This document shows positions 49,235-58,480 of a DNA stretch of 64,000 nt, in pieces. The translations under genes and the position numbers were made by a program. Where the stretch lies: positions 19,906 to 83,905 of the forward strand of contig CALVXG010000010.1 in assembly GCA_944368925.1 (NCBI GenBank), given 5' to 3'. The DNA is from an uncultured Clostridia bacterium (GTDB lineage Bacteria > Bacillota > Clostridia > Christensenellales > Borkfalkiaceae). How positions within the stretch are numbered: the first letter of the stretch is position 1; the number at the start of each line of letters is the position of its first letter. The notes below the pieces were generated by a model. The model worked only from the letters and a program-made list of their open reading frames with translations. It was not told the DNA's origin and did not search any database.

Positions 49235-50271
49235 CCGTCCCGCTCCCTGACCATTCCGATCGCGCTCTTTGCTTCCGCTTCGCTGTTGCAATGCATCCAG
49301 ACAACTGCCCGCATGCCGTCGTTTTGGCCCAAATACTGCTTTAACTCCGCATACGTACATTCAAAATAGATCGGCGACGCTGCTCTCTCTCTGATCTTCG
49401 CGATCACTTCCGTCACGCGCGGACATTTCGGATCGTTGGCTATGTTCATGATCCCCAACCCGTCAATGGAGGATATCTGTGCAAACTGATGGAGTCCCAG
49501 CATATGGTTGTGTATGAACCCGCCCCCGAAGTCCCGCACAAGTTCCGCCGTGTACTCTCTCCCGAATTGCTTATAATTGTCCGGAGAGCAAAGGTTGCTC
49601 GTATCCTCCATAAACCCGATTGCCCTTTCACCCGGAACCCAGATGTTCCACATGCTCTGCCCGCCTTCCAGCGCGCCGCAGCGTTTCATGAGTTCCCGAT
49701 GAAAATTTCGCGTAACACGCGTACAATACCCGAGCAGCTCCTTCAGCTCCTCCGGATATTCGTAAAAATCACAGAATACTTCGTTTCCGCGGAGCGAATT
49801 GGCAGCGTCCAGCGGCGAATAGTGCATGAACGGCGCCACCACAAGTTCCTTCTTGTGCTCCATAATGTATTCGACACCGTCCAGAAAAATCTGCGCCCAC
49901 TTTGTCCGCTTCTCGCTGTCCAACCGCCCCATATCCGCGTAATCCGTCAACGTCGGATGCAGCCAGCTCGTCTCCGACGTAAAAAGAACTTCCCCTTCGT
50001 CAAAGACCGCGCCGCCCGCTCCCGTTCCTAAATGGAAAAACAACTCCGGAAGCGTATCGTCTTCCAGTCCTTCCCGCTTTCCGTAATATTCTTCCAAATA
50101 GGATATCTTCGCGTCCAGATACCCGCACAATCCTTTCCACGTGTTCAGATCGAACGACGTATAACCGGGATCGCGGCGTTCTGTCTCCACAGGCAGCTGC
50201 ACCTTGATCAGGGTACTCCTCTTCCCGCCGTAAAATTCCTTATAATTTTTTATGATTCTTTGGATGTCCAT
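49228..50271 (-). CDS. URO-D-fold protein 3 (altered metal site)
   Basis: A 347-residue divergent URO-D-family member. The N-terminus is unusual (MDIQRIIKNYKEFYGGKRSTLIKVQLP). The TIM-barrel strands WNIWVPGERAIGFMEDTSNLCSPDNYKQFGREYTAELVRDFGGGFIHNHMLGLHQFAQ are recognisable. The HxCG motif is replaced by HNHMLG, so Cys is lost and a second His could bind metal. A C-terminal AVVWMHCNSEAEA holds another His-Cys pair. It overlaps URO-D 4 by 22 bases. Confidence 0.8.
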   Translation of the reverse strand: MDIQRIIKNYKEFYGGKRSTLIKVQLPVETERRDPGYTSFDLNTWKGLCGYLDAKISYLEEYYGKREGLEDDTLPELFFHLGTGAGGAVFDEGEVLFTSETSWLHPTLTDYADMGRLDSEKRTKWAQIFLDGVEYIMEHKKELVVAPFMHYSPLDAANSLRGNEVFCDFYEYPEELKELLGYCTRVTRNFHRELMKRCGALEGGQSMWNIWVPGERAIGFMEDTSNLCSPDNYKQFGREYTAELVRDFGGGFIHNHMLGLHQFAQISSIDGLGIMNIANDPKCPRVTEVIAKIRERAASPIYFECTYAELKQYLGQNDGMRAVVWMHCNSEAEAKSAIGMVRERDGC

Positions 50272-51320
50272 AACGACCTTTTCTTCCCGAACAGCTTCGC
50301 GTACGTCTCAAAAACCGAATCCTGCGGCGCATTGTCCGGTCTCGCCGCAACAAAAATAATGCAGTCACTGTTTTCCTTCATGCTCGCCGCAACCTTTTCC
50401 AGAAAATATTCCACCGTGCCGATCTGCGGATTATCCGTGTAAACATAATGCGGTATGATCACCGCCTTCCCGCTGAAAAAGGAAAATATCTTCTCCATGT
50501 CCGACGAATACTGTGCCGCGAAGTTTACCGAGTACAATTTTTCGTTTTTTTCGATCGCGGAAAAATACCTCTCGTTCATCGTACAACTGTGCAGATAGAT
50601 CCCGTCAAACTCACGGCTGAGCATATTGTTGTAACGTACGCCGTATTCTTCATACATTTGCGGAGATACCATCGACATCGTATCGTCGGAAATGTGAACC
50701 CCTTTCCCCGGCGCCCACACCCACGGCCAACTGATCGGTACAAGATCGGAAACAACTTCCTTTACCCGCCGCACAAACCCCGCGATCTGTTCACAGATCA
50801 TGCCCAAAAGTTTGTGCACTCTCTCCGGCTCATCGTACAGCGACACGTAAAAATCGTCGCTGTCCCACATCATTTCCGCTACCCCCAAAGGGTTTTGTAT
50901 GTCCGGCATACGGATCGGGATCTTCCCCTTCGTCCTGCGCGCAAACTCTTCGATCAGCTCCAACTGCTTTTTCAGATAATTTTCCCCCTCCGTCGGCCGG
51001 ATCCGGTCTACATCCTCCGCCCTCCGTATCAACGGCTCCGCCACATATTTGTGCCCGTCCGCAAACGTCTTGATCTTCGCCCCGAACACCGACGGGAATA
51101 TATACGTACCGAGCGTCGCGTTCAGCGCAGGTATGTTGTCCCCCCTGCTTCTGTCCAGCGATTCGTAATACGCCAACGCGCTGTCATACTCAGACCCTGC
51201 GCTCTTATCGATATTTCCGCTGTTCTGATAATGCCCCGCACTCTCTTCCACGACCAGCGCAGGATACCCGATCGCCTTTTTATTCCAAATGTCCTGCAAT
51301 ATCCGCTTTGTGTCTTTCAT
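50250..51320 (-). CDS. URO-D-fold protein 4 (HxC site present)
   Basis: About 356 residues. The barrel contains GKIPIRMPDIQNPLGVAEMMWDSDDFYVSLYDEPERVHKLLGMICEQIAGF, ISWPWVWAPGKGVHISDDTMSMVSPQMYEEYGVRYNNMLSREFDGIYLHSCTMNERYFSAI (HxC present, following Gly missing) and VNFAAQYSSDMEKIFSFFSGKAVIIPHYV. The start at ATG 51320 (AGGAG close upstream) is preferred over the Met four codons earlier. It follows the GH31 gene by eight bases. Confidence 0.8.
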   Translation of the reverse strand: MKDTKRILQDIWNKKAIGYPALVVEESAGHYQNSGNIDKSAGSEYDSALAYYESLDRSRGDNIPALNATLGTYIFPSVFGAKIKTFADGHKYVAEPLIRRAEDVDRIRPTEGENYLKKQLELIEEFARRTKGKIPIRMPDIQNPLGVAEMMWDSDDFYVSLYDEPERVHKLLGMICEQIAGFVRRVKEVVSDLVPISWPWVWAPGKGVHISDDTMSMVSPQMYEEYGVRYNNMLSREFDGIYLHSCTMNERYFSAIEKNEKLYSVNFAAQYSSDMEKIFSFFSGKAVIIPHYVYTDNPQIGTVEYFLEKVAASMKENSDCIIFVAARPDNAPQDSVFETYAKLFGKKRSLWTSKES

Positions 51321-51328
51321 CTCTCTCC

Positions 51329-53713
51329 TCATAAGGAAACCCGCACCGCTTCGTTCCCGTATACAAGATTTTTTACCGCCGTCTTCTCTCCGTCATACAA
51401 GAAAATCCGTATCTGCCGTCCCGGCTCCGGGATGTACCCGCCTTCCGCTTTCCCGATCGTAAGCTCCCTTTCCGATTGCTTCCATTCGATCTTTATGAAG
51501 GTATATTCCCCCGCTTCATAGCCATACCCGTCGCCTGCGTCTTCATACCAGCGAAACGCCGCATCCCTTCCGCCGTACACGTGTATTTCATACCAGGCAG
51601 GCTTCTGCCCCGTATGCGTCACTTCCGCTTGCTTCAGCACGATCGAGCCGCCCGCCACAAAAACGGGAATCTCTTCCATCACAACGGGAACTTTTCTGCG
51701 CCCTCCGCCTTTGTACAGCTTCTTGCCCGTATAGGTATACCAATCCCGCCCCTCGGGAAGATAGACGCTCCTCGTTTTCCTCTCTTTTTTGCCCGTTTTT
51801 GCGTCAAACATGCTCTCGAAAATGGGACATACCAAAAATTCATGTCCCATCATAAATTCATCGGAAACGTCCCAGACGTTTTTATCCTCACCGTAATCGA
51901 ACGCCAGACTGCGCAGCGCCGTGAATCCCGCAAGCGTCTGCTCCGCCGCAAGCGAATAAATGTGCGGCAACAGCGCATACCTCTCTTTGACTGCAGATAC
52001 AAGCAAATCGTAAAACAATTCGCCTTTCTCCCCGAACTGCCATATCTCCCGCGGCGTGTCCGTCCCGTGCGCGCGCATCATGGGCAAAAATACGGCCGTC
52101 TGAAACATCCGCAGGAAAAATTCACGGTATGCTGGGTCCTGCACCCCTCTGTCATAATCGCCGCTCCAAAACCACTGCGCCCTGTCGCTCGAGAAAAACG
52201 CCCCAATATCGTACGTCCAGTTCGGCATGCCCGTGACCGTAACGTTCAAGGCCGCTGGAATCTGATTTTTAAAGACCTTCCACCTCGCGCTGATATCGCC
52301 CGACCAAACGATCGTTCCCATACGCTGCTGCCCGGGAAAATACGACCGCGTCAGATTTACGACCCTCTTTTCGCTGCATTTTCTCTGGTTGCGGTATATG
52401 TTGTCGCTGTGATACAACGAATATCCGTTGATCTTTTCCGGATCGATAAACTTTTTGAATTCGTCCACACACAGCCTCGCCCGTTCCGTCAGCTCCGGTT
52501 CCACCGCCCCGCTCCAGTCCGCATAATACGGTTCCGTCGAATCGCACCACCAGGCATCGATCCCGCAGTCAAACAACCCGCGCTTCGCCTGCGCCCAGTA
52601 CAGATCCCCCGCCTTTTCGTCGTAAGCGTTGTACACCATCCTGTCGGCAAGCATGCCGCCCGCCTGCAAAAGCTCCTGCTGGTTCTCTCCGCCCCGCATC
52701 ATGTTCGGCCAGATCGAAATCATAACCTTGCAGTTCATGTCATGAATTTTGGATACCGTTCCCTTAAAATCGGGATATCTCGTCTCGTCCAGTATCTTGT
52801 TTCCCCATTTGTCTCCCTGCCAGTACTGCCAATCCTGGACAATACAGTCCAGCGGGATCCCGCGCTTCCTGTATTCCTCCACCACGCTCAAAAGCTCTTG
52901 CTGATTGCTGTAATGCTCTTTCGACTGCACAAATCCGTACGCCCACTTCGGAAACAACGGGACGTCCCCCGTCAGATATCTGTATTGTCCGATCAATTCG
53001 TCAAAATTTTGCCCAGCCAGAAAATAATAATCCAGCTCGTCTTCACACTCGCACCAGAAATAACTCTCCAACGCGTTGTCATGAAACGCCGCATAACTCA
53101 TGCAATCCAACATCACTGCATAATGATTCGTCGATACGATCATCGGAACCGCCAGCTTCATGTTCTGCTGGTACAGATACTGCGAATGCCCTCTGTAATT
53201 GAAGATCCCCTCTTCGTGCTGTCCCAGCCCGTAAATCGCCTCATCGCCGAATTCGAACGCCAGTTTTGCTTCGTATGCCTTGCGGCTGAATTTATAATTT
53301 CCCGCTGAAATCGTACTCTTGATCCCGTCCGCGCTCTCAATTTCTTTGATCACGGCGCTCTCATCGTATTCGGGAAGATACACGTCCTTTTCCGTCAGAA
53401 ATTTCCCGCCCTTTTCCGGCTCTCTGACAAGCAGATTCCCTTCCGCATCATACCAACGGAACACACCCGTCACCTTGTCCGCGGCCAATAAAATTTTCTC
53501 TGTCCGAAACCGGATCACTCCTTCACTCTCGCTCACCGAGAGAACTGTCTTCGCATCCTTCCGTATCACCGTCTTACTCTTTCTTTGCGAAAAATGATCC
53601 TGTCCCGTGTACACGACGTGTACCGCCGACGGCGTACATGCCTCGATCAGTATGCTCCCCGCATCCGATCGCAGCACCGCCCGATTCCCTTCCGCCTCAG
53701 TCAATTCCCACAT
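51329..53713 (-). CDS. Glycoside hydrolase family 31 (alpha-glucosidase/xylosidase type)
   Basis: A 794-residue GH31 enzyme, cytoplasmic. The N-terminal beta-sandwich ends with YGLGQHEEGIFNYRGHSQYLYQQN. The catalytic barrel has DCIVQDWQYWQGDKWGNKILDETRYPDFKG, the nucleophile Asp in DAWWCDSTEPYYADW, TRSYFPGQQRMGTIVWSGDISARW (general acid region Asp), and MMRAHGTDTPREIWQFGEKG. C-terminal beta domains finish with TFIKIEWKQSERELTIG. The motif WxxDxxEP is typical of alpha-xylosidase-like subfamilies. AAAGGAAG lies before ATG. It sits between two URO-D genes. Confidence 0.93.
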   Translation of the reverse strand: MWELTEAEGNRAVLRSDAGSILIEACTPSAVHVVYTGQDHFSQRKSKTVIRKDAKTVLSVSESEGVIRFRTEKILLAADKVTGVFRWYDAEGNLLVREPEKGGKFLTEKDVYLPEYDESAVIKEIESADGIKSTISAGNYKFSRKAYEAKLAFEFGDEAIYGLGQHEEGIFNYRGHSQYLYQQNMKLAVPMIVSTNHYAVMLDCMSYAAFHDNALESYFWCECEDELDYYFLAGQNFDELIGQYRYLTGDVPLFPKWAYGFVQSKEHYSNQQELLSVVEEYRKRGIPLDCIVQDWQYWQGDKWGNKILDETRYPDFKGTVSKIHDMNCKVMISIWPNMMRGGENQQELLQAGGMLADRMVYNAYDEKAGDLYWAQAKRGLFDCGIDAWWCDSTEPYYADWSGAVEPELTERARLCVDEFKKFIDPEKINGYSLYHSDNIYRNQRKCSEKRVVNLTRSYFPGQQRMGTIVWSGDISARWKVFKNQIPAALNVTVTGMPNWTYDIGAFFSSDRAQWFWSGDYDRGVQDPAYREFFLRMFQTAVFLPMMRAHGTDTPREIWQFGEKGELFYDLLVSAVKERYALLPHIYSLAAEQTLAGFTALRSLAFDYGEDKNVWDVSDEFMMGHEFLVCPIFESMFDAKTGKKERKTRSVYLPEGRDWYTYTGKKLYKGGGRRKVPVVMEEIPVFVAGGSIVLKQAEVTHTGQKPAWYEIHVYGGRDAAFRWYEDAGDGYGYEAGEYTFIKIEWKQSERELTIGKAEGGYIPEPGRQIRIFLYDGEKTAVKNLVYGNEAVRVSL

Positions 53714-53734
53714 ATCTTCCTTTCTCTCCGCCCT

Positions 53735-54787
53735 TTATTTCAGCCTTTTTTTCAGTTCGCTTATGTAATAATTGTAATTCGCAAACGAAACGATCGGCGG
53801 CACGCTGTGATCGCAGCTGGGTATATACCTGCCCGTCCTATACACTCTCTCCGCTTTCTCCAGCTCTGCATCGATCGCCGCCTTGCCCTTTGCAAGCTCA
53901 AGTTTGTCTACCCCGCCGATCAGTCCCAGCTCCGGAAACCGTGCGCGCAACGTTTCGGGATCCATCCCCGCAGCACGCTCAACCGGCGATACCGCCGTAA
54001 ATCCCGACCGCACCGCCAGCGGTATAATGTCCGCCGTATGCCCGTCGCTGTCCAGAAAAACATGCTTCACACCCGCCTCTTTCACAAACGAAATGATCTT
54101 ATCCCATGCAGGACAGATAAATTCTTCCACCATCGCGGGAGATATCATGCTCGCCGTCTTATACGCCATGTCTTCCCCCAGGCAGACAATATCCGGCACA
54201 AACTGCCCGAATACCCTGCCGAACAGCCCGATCACAAACTCCGTATGGAAGGTGACCATCTCCTCTATAAAGTCGGGTTCATCGATAAAGAGCATCATCA
54301 GGTCTTCAAATTTGATGAAATCCCTCAAAAAAGCGAACGGCCCGCGGATCGTGATCTGCGTGAGTATGTCATCCCTCTGCACACAGCGGATAAATTCCGT
54401 CAGATCCGGCACCCGCTCCTCTGACTTCCAGTCCAGCCTCTTGCAATATTCGTGAAAACTCGCCCTATCCTTGATCGGGAATTCAATATAATGCGGCATG
54501 GCACTCGAATTTTTTTCCAATTTATAAATGATGCCTTCCCCGTTCCGCTTGGTGATGTGCGTTTCCGTCTCTTCGTACACCTCTTCTTCAAACGGAGGCA
54601 CCGCACAGAAATTGTAGGGAATATTGATCGGCGTCGCAACCCCGAAATACCCCGCAAGATCGCGCGTTCCCGTGTCCTTTTCATACTCTTCCTGTGTCTC
54701 CGGCCAGAACATCATGTATTCCGTGGCCGGAAATTTTTCCGGCCGCTCACCGCTCATTACCTTTAAAAAATCACTCCTGTAACTCAT
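53735..54787 (-). CDS. URO-D-fold protein 5 (metal ligands replaced)
   Basis: About 350 residues. Features are MSYRSDFLKVMSGERPEKFPATEYMMFWPETQEEY, LTQITIRGPFAFLRDFIKFEDLMMLFIDEPDFIEEMVTFHTEFVIGLFGRV, LGEDMAYKTASMISPAMVEEFICPAWDKIISFVKEAGVKHVFLDSDGHTADIIPLAVRSGF and GLIGGVDKLELAKG. The HxCG motif is replaced by DSDGH, which abolishes the known Zn ligands, while the GGVDK loop typical of URO-D is kept. YIPSCDHSVPPIVSFANYNYYI closes the barrel. The start ATG 54785-54787 has GGAGCAGGA ahead. Confidence 0.83.
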   Translation of the reverse strand: MSYRSDFLKVMSGERPEKFPATEYMMFWPETQEEYEKDTGTRDLAGYFGVATPINIPYNFCAVPPFEEEVYEETETHITKRNGEGIIYKLEKNSSAMPHYIEFPIKDRASFHEYCKRLDWKSEERVPDLTEFIRCVQRDDILTQITIRGPFAFLRDFIKFEDLMMLFIDEPDFIEEMVTFHTEFVIGLFGRVFGQFVPDIVCLGEDMAYKTASMISPAMVEEFICPAWDKIISFVKEAGVKHVFLDSDGHTADIIPLAVRSGFTAVSPVERAAGMDPETLRARFPELGLIGGVDKLELAKGKAAIDAELEKAERVYRTGRYIPSCDHSVPPIVSFANYNYYISELKKRLK

Positions 54788-54798
54788 ATCCTGCTCCG

Positions 54799-56673
54799 TC
54801 AATTACTGTAATTGTACCGATAGGCAAACCTGCCGATCGGGGCACTGTCTCCGCTGACATAGTACTCCATAATGTCGTCAGGGATCGTAACGTTGTCGCT
54901 CACCTTGAAATCGATGCACAGATCGTCCGCTTTTAACCCGAGCCTGCTCAAAGGCACGGCAAATATCATGCGGTTCCCGCTGACCCTGTATTCCACATCG
55001 CATACTTTCTTCCATGTGTATCCGTCTCCCGCATGCCTTTCCAGCGAGGTCTTGCCGCTGCCCGTCGGATAACGGTTTAGAACAAAGTTGAAACCTTCCC
55101 AGCTGCTTCCCTCTCCCGTCCCGATATGAATGTTCATCCAGTTGGTCCCCTGCGCATACGGAATGATCGCCGCGGCCGTTTCGACCATGAAATACAGATA
55201 TCCCCCGTCATGTACGGCGCGCGCCGCTATGATATCGTTCCGGTTCGAATAGTCCGTCAGATAATTGCGGCCCGTAATGTCCAACGCATTCCTCTCCATC
55301 GCATCGCGCCGCAAATCCAGATATTTGTGACCGTAATCCCCCCATTTCTCGTCCGAAAGATACAGTCCGAACTGCTCCGGCCGATCGATTTTCAGCCGCC
55401 TGTACTCCGCATCCGACGATTCAAGTTTCTTGAAGTCCCGCAAATTCCTGCCGAATTGCATCACGTAATTGTCCTGATGCCCCCCGCGCATCATTTCGAT
55501 GTCGCGTGAAAACTCCTGGTTTACGGTATCAATAAAACTGACATACGGCGGAAAATTCCATGCACCCTTTCCGACGATCCACTCGTTCCAGCTCGTCGTC
55601 ATCACAATGTCGATCTCGTCCCGCATGTCGATCGCCGTCTGCCACTGCTGCTCAAAATTGCTCCCCTCCGCCACGCGGGCATCGCTGTTGGTCATCGTCT
55701 CAAAATCAAATCCGCGGCCCCAGTTGGAATTGTATGCAGCTTCGTCCGTCCCTTTATAATACAGCGACGTACTGAACGGCGCCGCCGCATGCTCGGAAAC
55801 CGACACGCTGATCGCATTCAGCCCGTCCGTCCCCGGATGCACGACCTGCGGATACTTCCAGCACATCCACGGCAATCCGTCTTCCTGCTCCGTCTCCGTC
55901 GTCGTGGGCCAGATCGAATACTTTATATCAAAAAAATCACGTACTTCCTGCGGCAGATTGTCGACACTCGACCCGGCTCCCGTCTGATCCGTATCCACCC
56001 GTGCTCCGATGATCATAGGTTTCCCGTTGGGAGAAAACCACGTCGTCGGACAATAATTTTCCGCATACAGATTGTTGTACAGATGCGCAATCGTGTCCGC
56101 ACTCTTCGCATTCGTGTAAAACGTCACTTGCGGCGCGTTCCACCCCGCTTTGTTGTAATATTCCAGAATGGGAAGAAGTTTCTGCCAGACATTGTCGTAC
56201 GTAAACCCGTTCGTGCAGTCAAAAAACAAAAAATCTACCCCGAGCGAGATCCAGATCTCTACATGACGGCGCATGACCCATTCGTCGTCACTGTTGTAAA
56301 ACCCGTACAACGGCTCACCCCAGATATGATCTTTCCCGACCGGCGAATCCGCACTGTCCGTGCTCCAAAGCGCTTGAGGATCGATCGCGAGAATCTCCGA
56401 TACGTTGTAGATCGTATCCTGCTTTTTGGATACGTCCAGCCAGGGGAAATAAAATAACCCTACGTACTTCTCTTCACGAAAACCCGTCACGGCGTCCGTT
56501 TCCCGTCCCAATGCGTCCACCGATACCGTATTGTAGACGGTAAATTCCTGGTCCGTCATATCCTGCGGCCGGTCCGCTCCGCTGTCCGCCGTCTTTCCGC
56601 ACCCGGAAAACGCCAGCAACAGCACGAATACCGCCGCCACAAAACACGTCAACGCCCTCTTTTTCAATCTCAT
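54799..56673 (-). CDS. Lipoprotein with GH99-like barrel and C-terminal beta domain
   Basis: A 624-residue secreted lipoprotein: signal peptide of about 23 residues and lipobox LLAFSGC (Cys at about 25). Residues about 65-400 look like a GH71/GH99-type TIM barrel: KYVGLFYFPWLDVSKKQDTIYN, SLGVDFLFFDCTNGFTYDNVWQKLLPILEYYNK, TTWFSPNGKPMIIG, and VMTTSWNEWIVGKG, the last a hallmark of the GH99/WbsX group. The C-terminal part (DIIAARAVHDGGYLYFMVETAAAI...WMNIHIGTGEG) resembles a CBM9/DOMON-like sugar-binding sandwich. It probably cleaves or binds the polysaccharide at the surface. It overlaps the permease stop by one base. Confidence 0.75.
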   Translation of the reverse strand: MRLKKRALTCFVAAVFVLLLAFSGCGKTADSGADRPQDMTDQEFTVYNTVSVDALGRETDAVTGFREEKYVGLFYFPWLDVSKKQDTIYNVSEILAIDPQALWSTDSADSPVGKDHIWGEPLYGFYNSDDEWVMRRHVEIWISLGVDFLFFDCTNGFTYDNVWQKLLPILEYYNKAGWNAPQVTFYTNAKSADTIAHLYNNLYAENYCPTTWFSPNGKPMIIGARVDTDQTGAGSSVDNLPQEVRDFFDIKYSIWPTTTETEQEDGLPWMCWKYPQVVHPGTDGLNAISVSVSEHAAAPFSTSLYYKGTDEAAYNSNWGRGFDFETMTNSDARVAEGSNFEQQWQTAIDMRDEIDIVMTTSWNEWIVGKGAWNFPPYVSFIDTVNQEFSRDIEMMRGGHQDNYVMQFGRNLRDFKKLESSDAEYRRLKIDRPEQFGLYLSDEKWGDYGHKYLDLRRDAMERNALDITGRNYLTDYSNRNDIIAARAVHDGGYLYFMVETAAAIIPYAQGTNWMNIHIGTGEGSSWEGFNFVLNRYPTGSGKTSLERHAGDGYTWKKVCDVEYRVSGNRMIFAVPLSRLGLKADDLCIDFKVSDNVTIPDDIMEYYVSGDSAPIGRFAYRYNYSN

Positions 56674-57533
56674 TATCCCTTGACGCCTCCTATCATGATC
56701 CCGTCTATCAACTGACGCTGAAATATAAAGAACAACACTGCCGAAGGCAGCGCCAGCAAGACACCGATCGCCATCTTCACCCCGGGCGTACGGAAACTTC
56801 CTTCGCTTCCCGCAACAATGAATTTATAGTAGATCCCGAGCCCTACCGTATATTTGTCCTCGCTGCTGCTCGCATAAATCAGCGGCCCCATATAATCGTT
56901 CCAGCACCCCATGAATATGTTGATCACATTCATCAGAATCAGCGGCACACAGATCGGCAGCGTCATGTAAAAGTATCGCACCAGCGCATTCGCCCCGTCA
57001 ATTTTCGCCGCATTGTCCATTTCGCGCGGTATGTTCTTCATGAACTGCATAAACAAAAACACGTTCATCGCCCCGCCTCCGAACAGACAGGGAATGGTGA
57101 GCGGATTGTACGTACCGATCCAGCCGAGCGAATTGTAGATAACGTACATCGGGATCTGCATCACAACGCCGGGCAGCATGATCGTGCTGATCATCATCGT
57201 AAAGAAAAATCTCTTGCCCTTGAAATCACACTTGGAAAATCCGTATGCCACCAGCGAAGAGGACAACGGCGTCCCGATCATGTTGAAGACCGTTATGTAC
57301 ATCGTATTCCCCAGCCAGCGGAGCATTTCCACTTCGAAAATGCCTTTGTAATTGTCCAGATACAGATGGCGGGGGAAAAACCTCACCGGGTACATGCTTG
57401 TATCGATACGGTCCATAAAGCTCTTGTTGATCATGAACACAAACGGAAACGTGAAAAATACGATCAGCGCCAACAGCAAAACATAGGAAAATGCAAGCCC
57501 GATCACGCGGCTCGACTTTTTTGAAATTACCAT
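56673..57533 (-). CDS. Carbohydrate ABC transporter permease (MalG type)
   Basis: A 286-residue inner-membrane permease with six helices. The N-terminus is basic (MVISKKSSRVIG), the EAA loop is AAKIDGANALVRYFYMTLPICVPLI, and the C-terminus ends DGIMIGGVKG, the standard GltC/MalG tail. It pairs with the MalF-type gene three bases upstream. GGGGAGGA precedes the start. The cognate ATPase is not in this window; in Bacillota it is often a shared MsmK-type ATPase elsewhere. Confidence 0.95.
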   Translation of the reverse strand: MVISKKSSRVIGLAFSYVLLLALIVFFTFPFVFMINKSFMDRIDTSMYPVRFFPRHLYLDNYKGIFEVEMLRWLGNTMYITVFNMIGTPLSSSLVAYGFSKCDFKGKRFFFTMMISTIMLPGVVMQIPMYVIYNSLGWIGTYNPLTIPCLFGGGAMNVFLFMQFMKNIPREMDNAAKIDGANALVRYFYMTLPICVPLILMNVINIFMGCWNDYMGPLIYASSSEDKYTVGLGIYYKFIVAGSEGSFRTPGVKMAIGVLLALPSAVLFFIFQRQLIDGIMIGGVKG

Positions 57534-57536
57534 CGC

Positions 57537-58463
57537 TTACATATCCTCCCCGTAAAATACCCATTTGCTGTGTTTGAACAACAATGCCGACATGCACGCG
57601 ATCACGAAAAACAGGATCCACGCAAGCGCCGAGGCATATCCCATATTGAAACTGACAAATGCTTCCTGATAAATGCGCACCGAGATAAAATACAATGAAT
57701 TGTCCGGCCCGCGCCCGCCGTTGTCCGTAATCAGAAAACTGCCGAACATCTGCATCGACCCTATCACGCCGTTGATCAGATTATAAAAAATCATTGCCGA
57801 GCTCATCGGGATCGTTATGCTGAAGATCTGCCTGAGCTTGGACGCCCCGTCCAGGCTCGCGGCCTCGTACAGATCCACGGGAATATTCTTGAATGCCGCA
57901 AGCCATAAAATCATTCCGCCGCCCAAGCCCCAAAACGACATGAAGATGATCGTCATCAGCGCCGAAGAGGCCGACGAAAGCCAATCGGACGCGGGCAGGC
58001 CGAAGGCCTGCACGATCCTGTTCATGATCCCGATCTGCGGCGCAAATATATCTTTCCAAACAATCGCCGACGCAATCGGCGGTATGATGCAGGGAAGATA
58101 GATCAATACGCGGAAAAACATCATGCCGGGTATCTTGCGGTTAAGAAGCAGCGCCAGAAAATAGGACAAAAACATCGTAACCGGTATACTGATGAACGCA
58201 TATATGAACGTGATACGGAACGACCCCCAAACTTCACGGAAATCGACGGTAAAGATCGCCTTGAAATTTTCGATTCCGATCCACTGCGGCGGCCGCATCA
58301 TATCGTAATCCATAAACGCCAGTATGAAAGACTGAACAAACGGTATCGCGCAGAATAAGATCGTGCCGAGTATCATCGGCATGATGAACAGCCAGCCCGT
58401 ATAACTCGATTTTATGACTTTCAGGCTCTTTTTCACGATACCGTTGCTTTTCAAACTCACCAT
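57537..58463 (-). CDS. Carbohydrate ABC transporter permease (MalF type)
   Basis: About 308 residues with six helices. GWLFIMPMILGTILFCAIPFVQSFILAFMDYD is the family N-terminus and YEAASLDGASKLRQIFSITIPMSSAMIFYNLI is the EAA loop. LPCIIPPIASAIVWKDIFAPQIGIMNRI is typical. The start ATG 58461-58463 with GAGGGG upstream is preferred over an in-frame GTG six codons earlier that overlaps the binding-protein stop. Confidence 0.95.
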   Translation of the reverse strand: MVSLKSNGIVKKSLKVIKSSYTGWLFIMPMILGTILFCAIPFVQSFILAFMDYDMMRPPQWIGIENFKAIFTVDFREVWGSFRITFIYAFISIPVTMFLSYFLALLLNRKIPGMMFFRVLIYLPCIIPPIASAIVWKDIFAPQIGIMNRIVQAFGLPASDWLSSASSALMTIIFMSFWGLGGGMILWLAAFKNIPVDLYEAASLDGASKLRQIFSITIPMSSAMIFYNLINGVIGSMQMFGSFLITDNGGRGPDNSLYFISVRIYQEAFVSFNMGYASALAWILFFVIACMSALLFKHSKWVFYGEDM

Positions 58464-58480
58464 ATGTTTTCCCCTCTGCA

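Noticed and set aside
51476-53308. 610-codon plus-strand frame opposite the GH31 gene
   Set aside because: Arg/Pro/His-rich shadow of a clear GH31 enzyme.
41933-54787. URO-D genes as haem biosynthesis hemE
   Set aside because: Five divergent copies, metal-site motifs of the methyltransferase branch or none, and no other haem gene nearby make true HemE unlikely.
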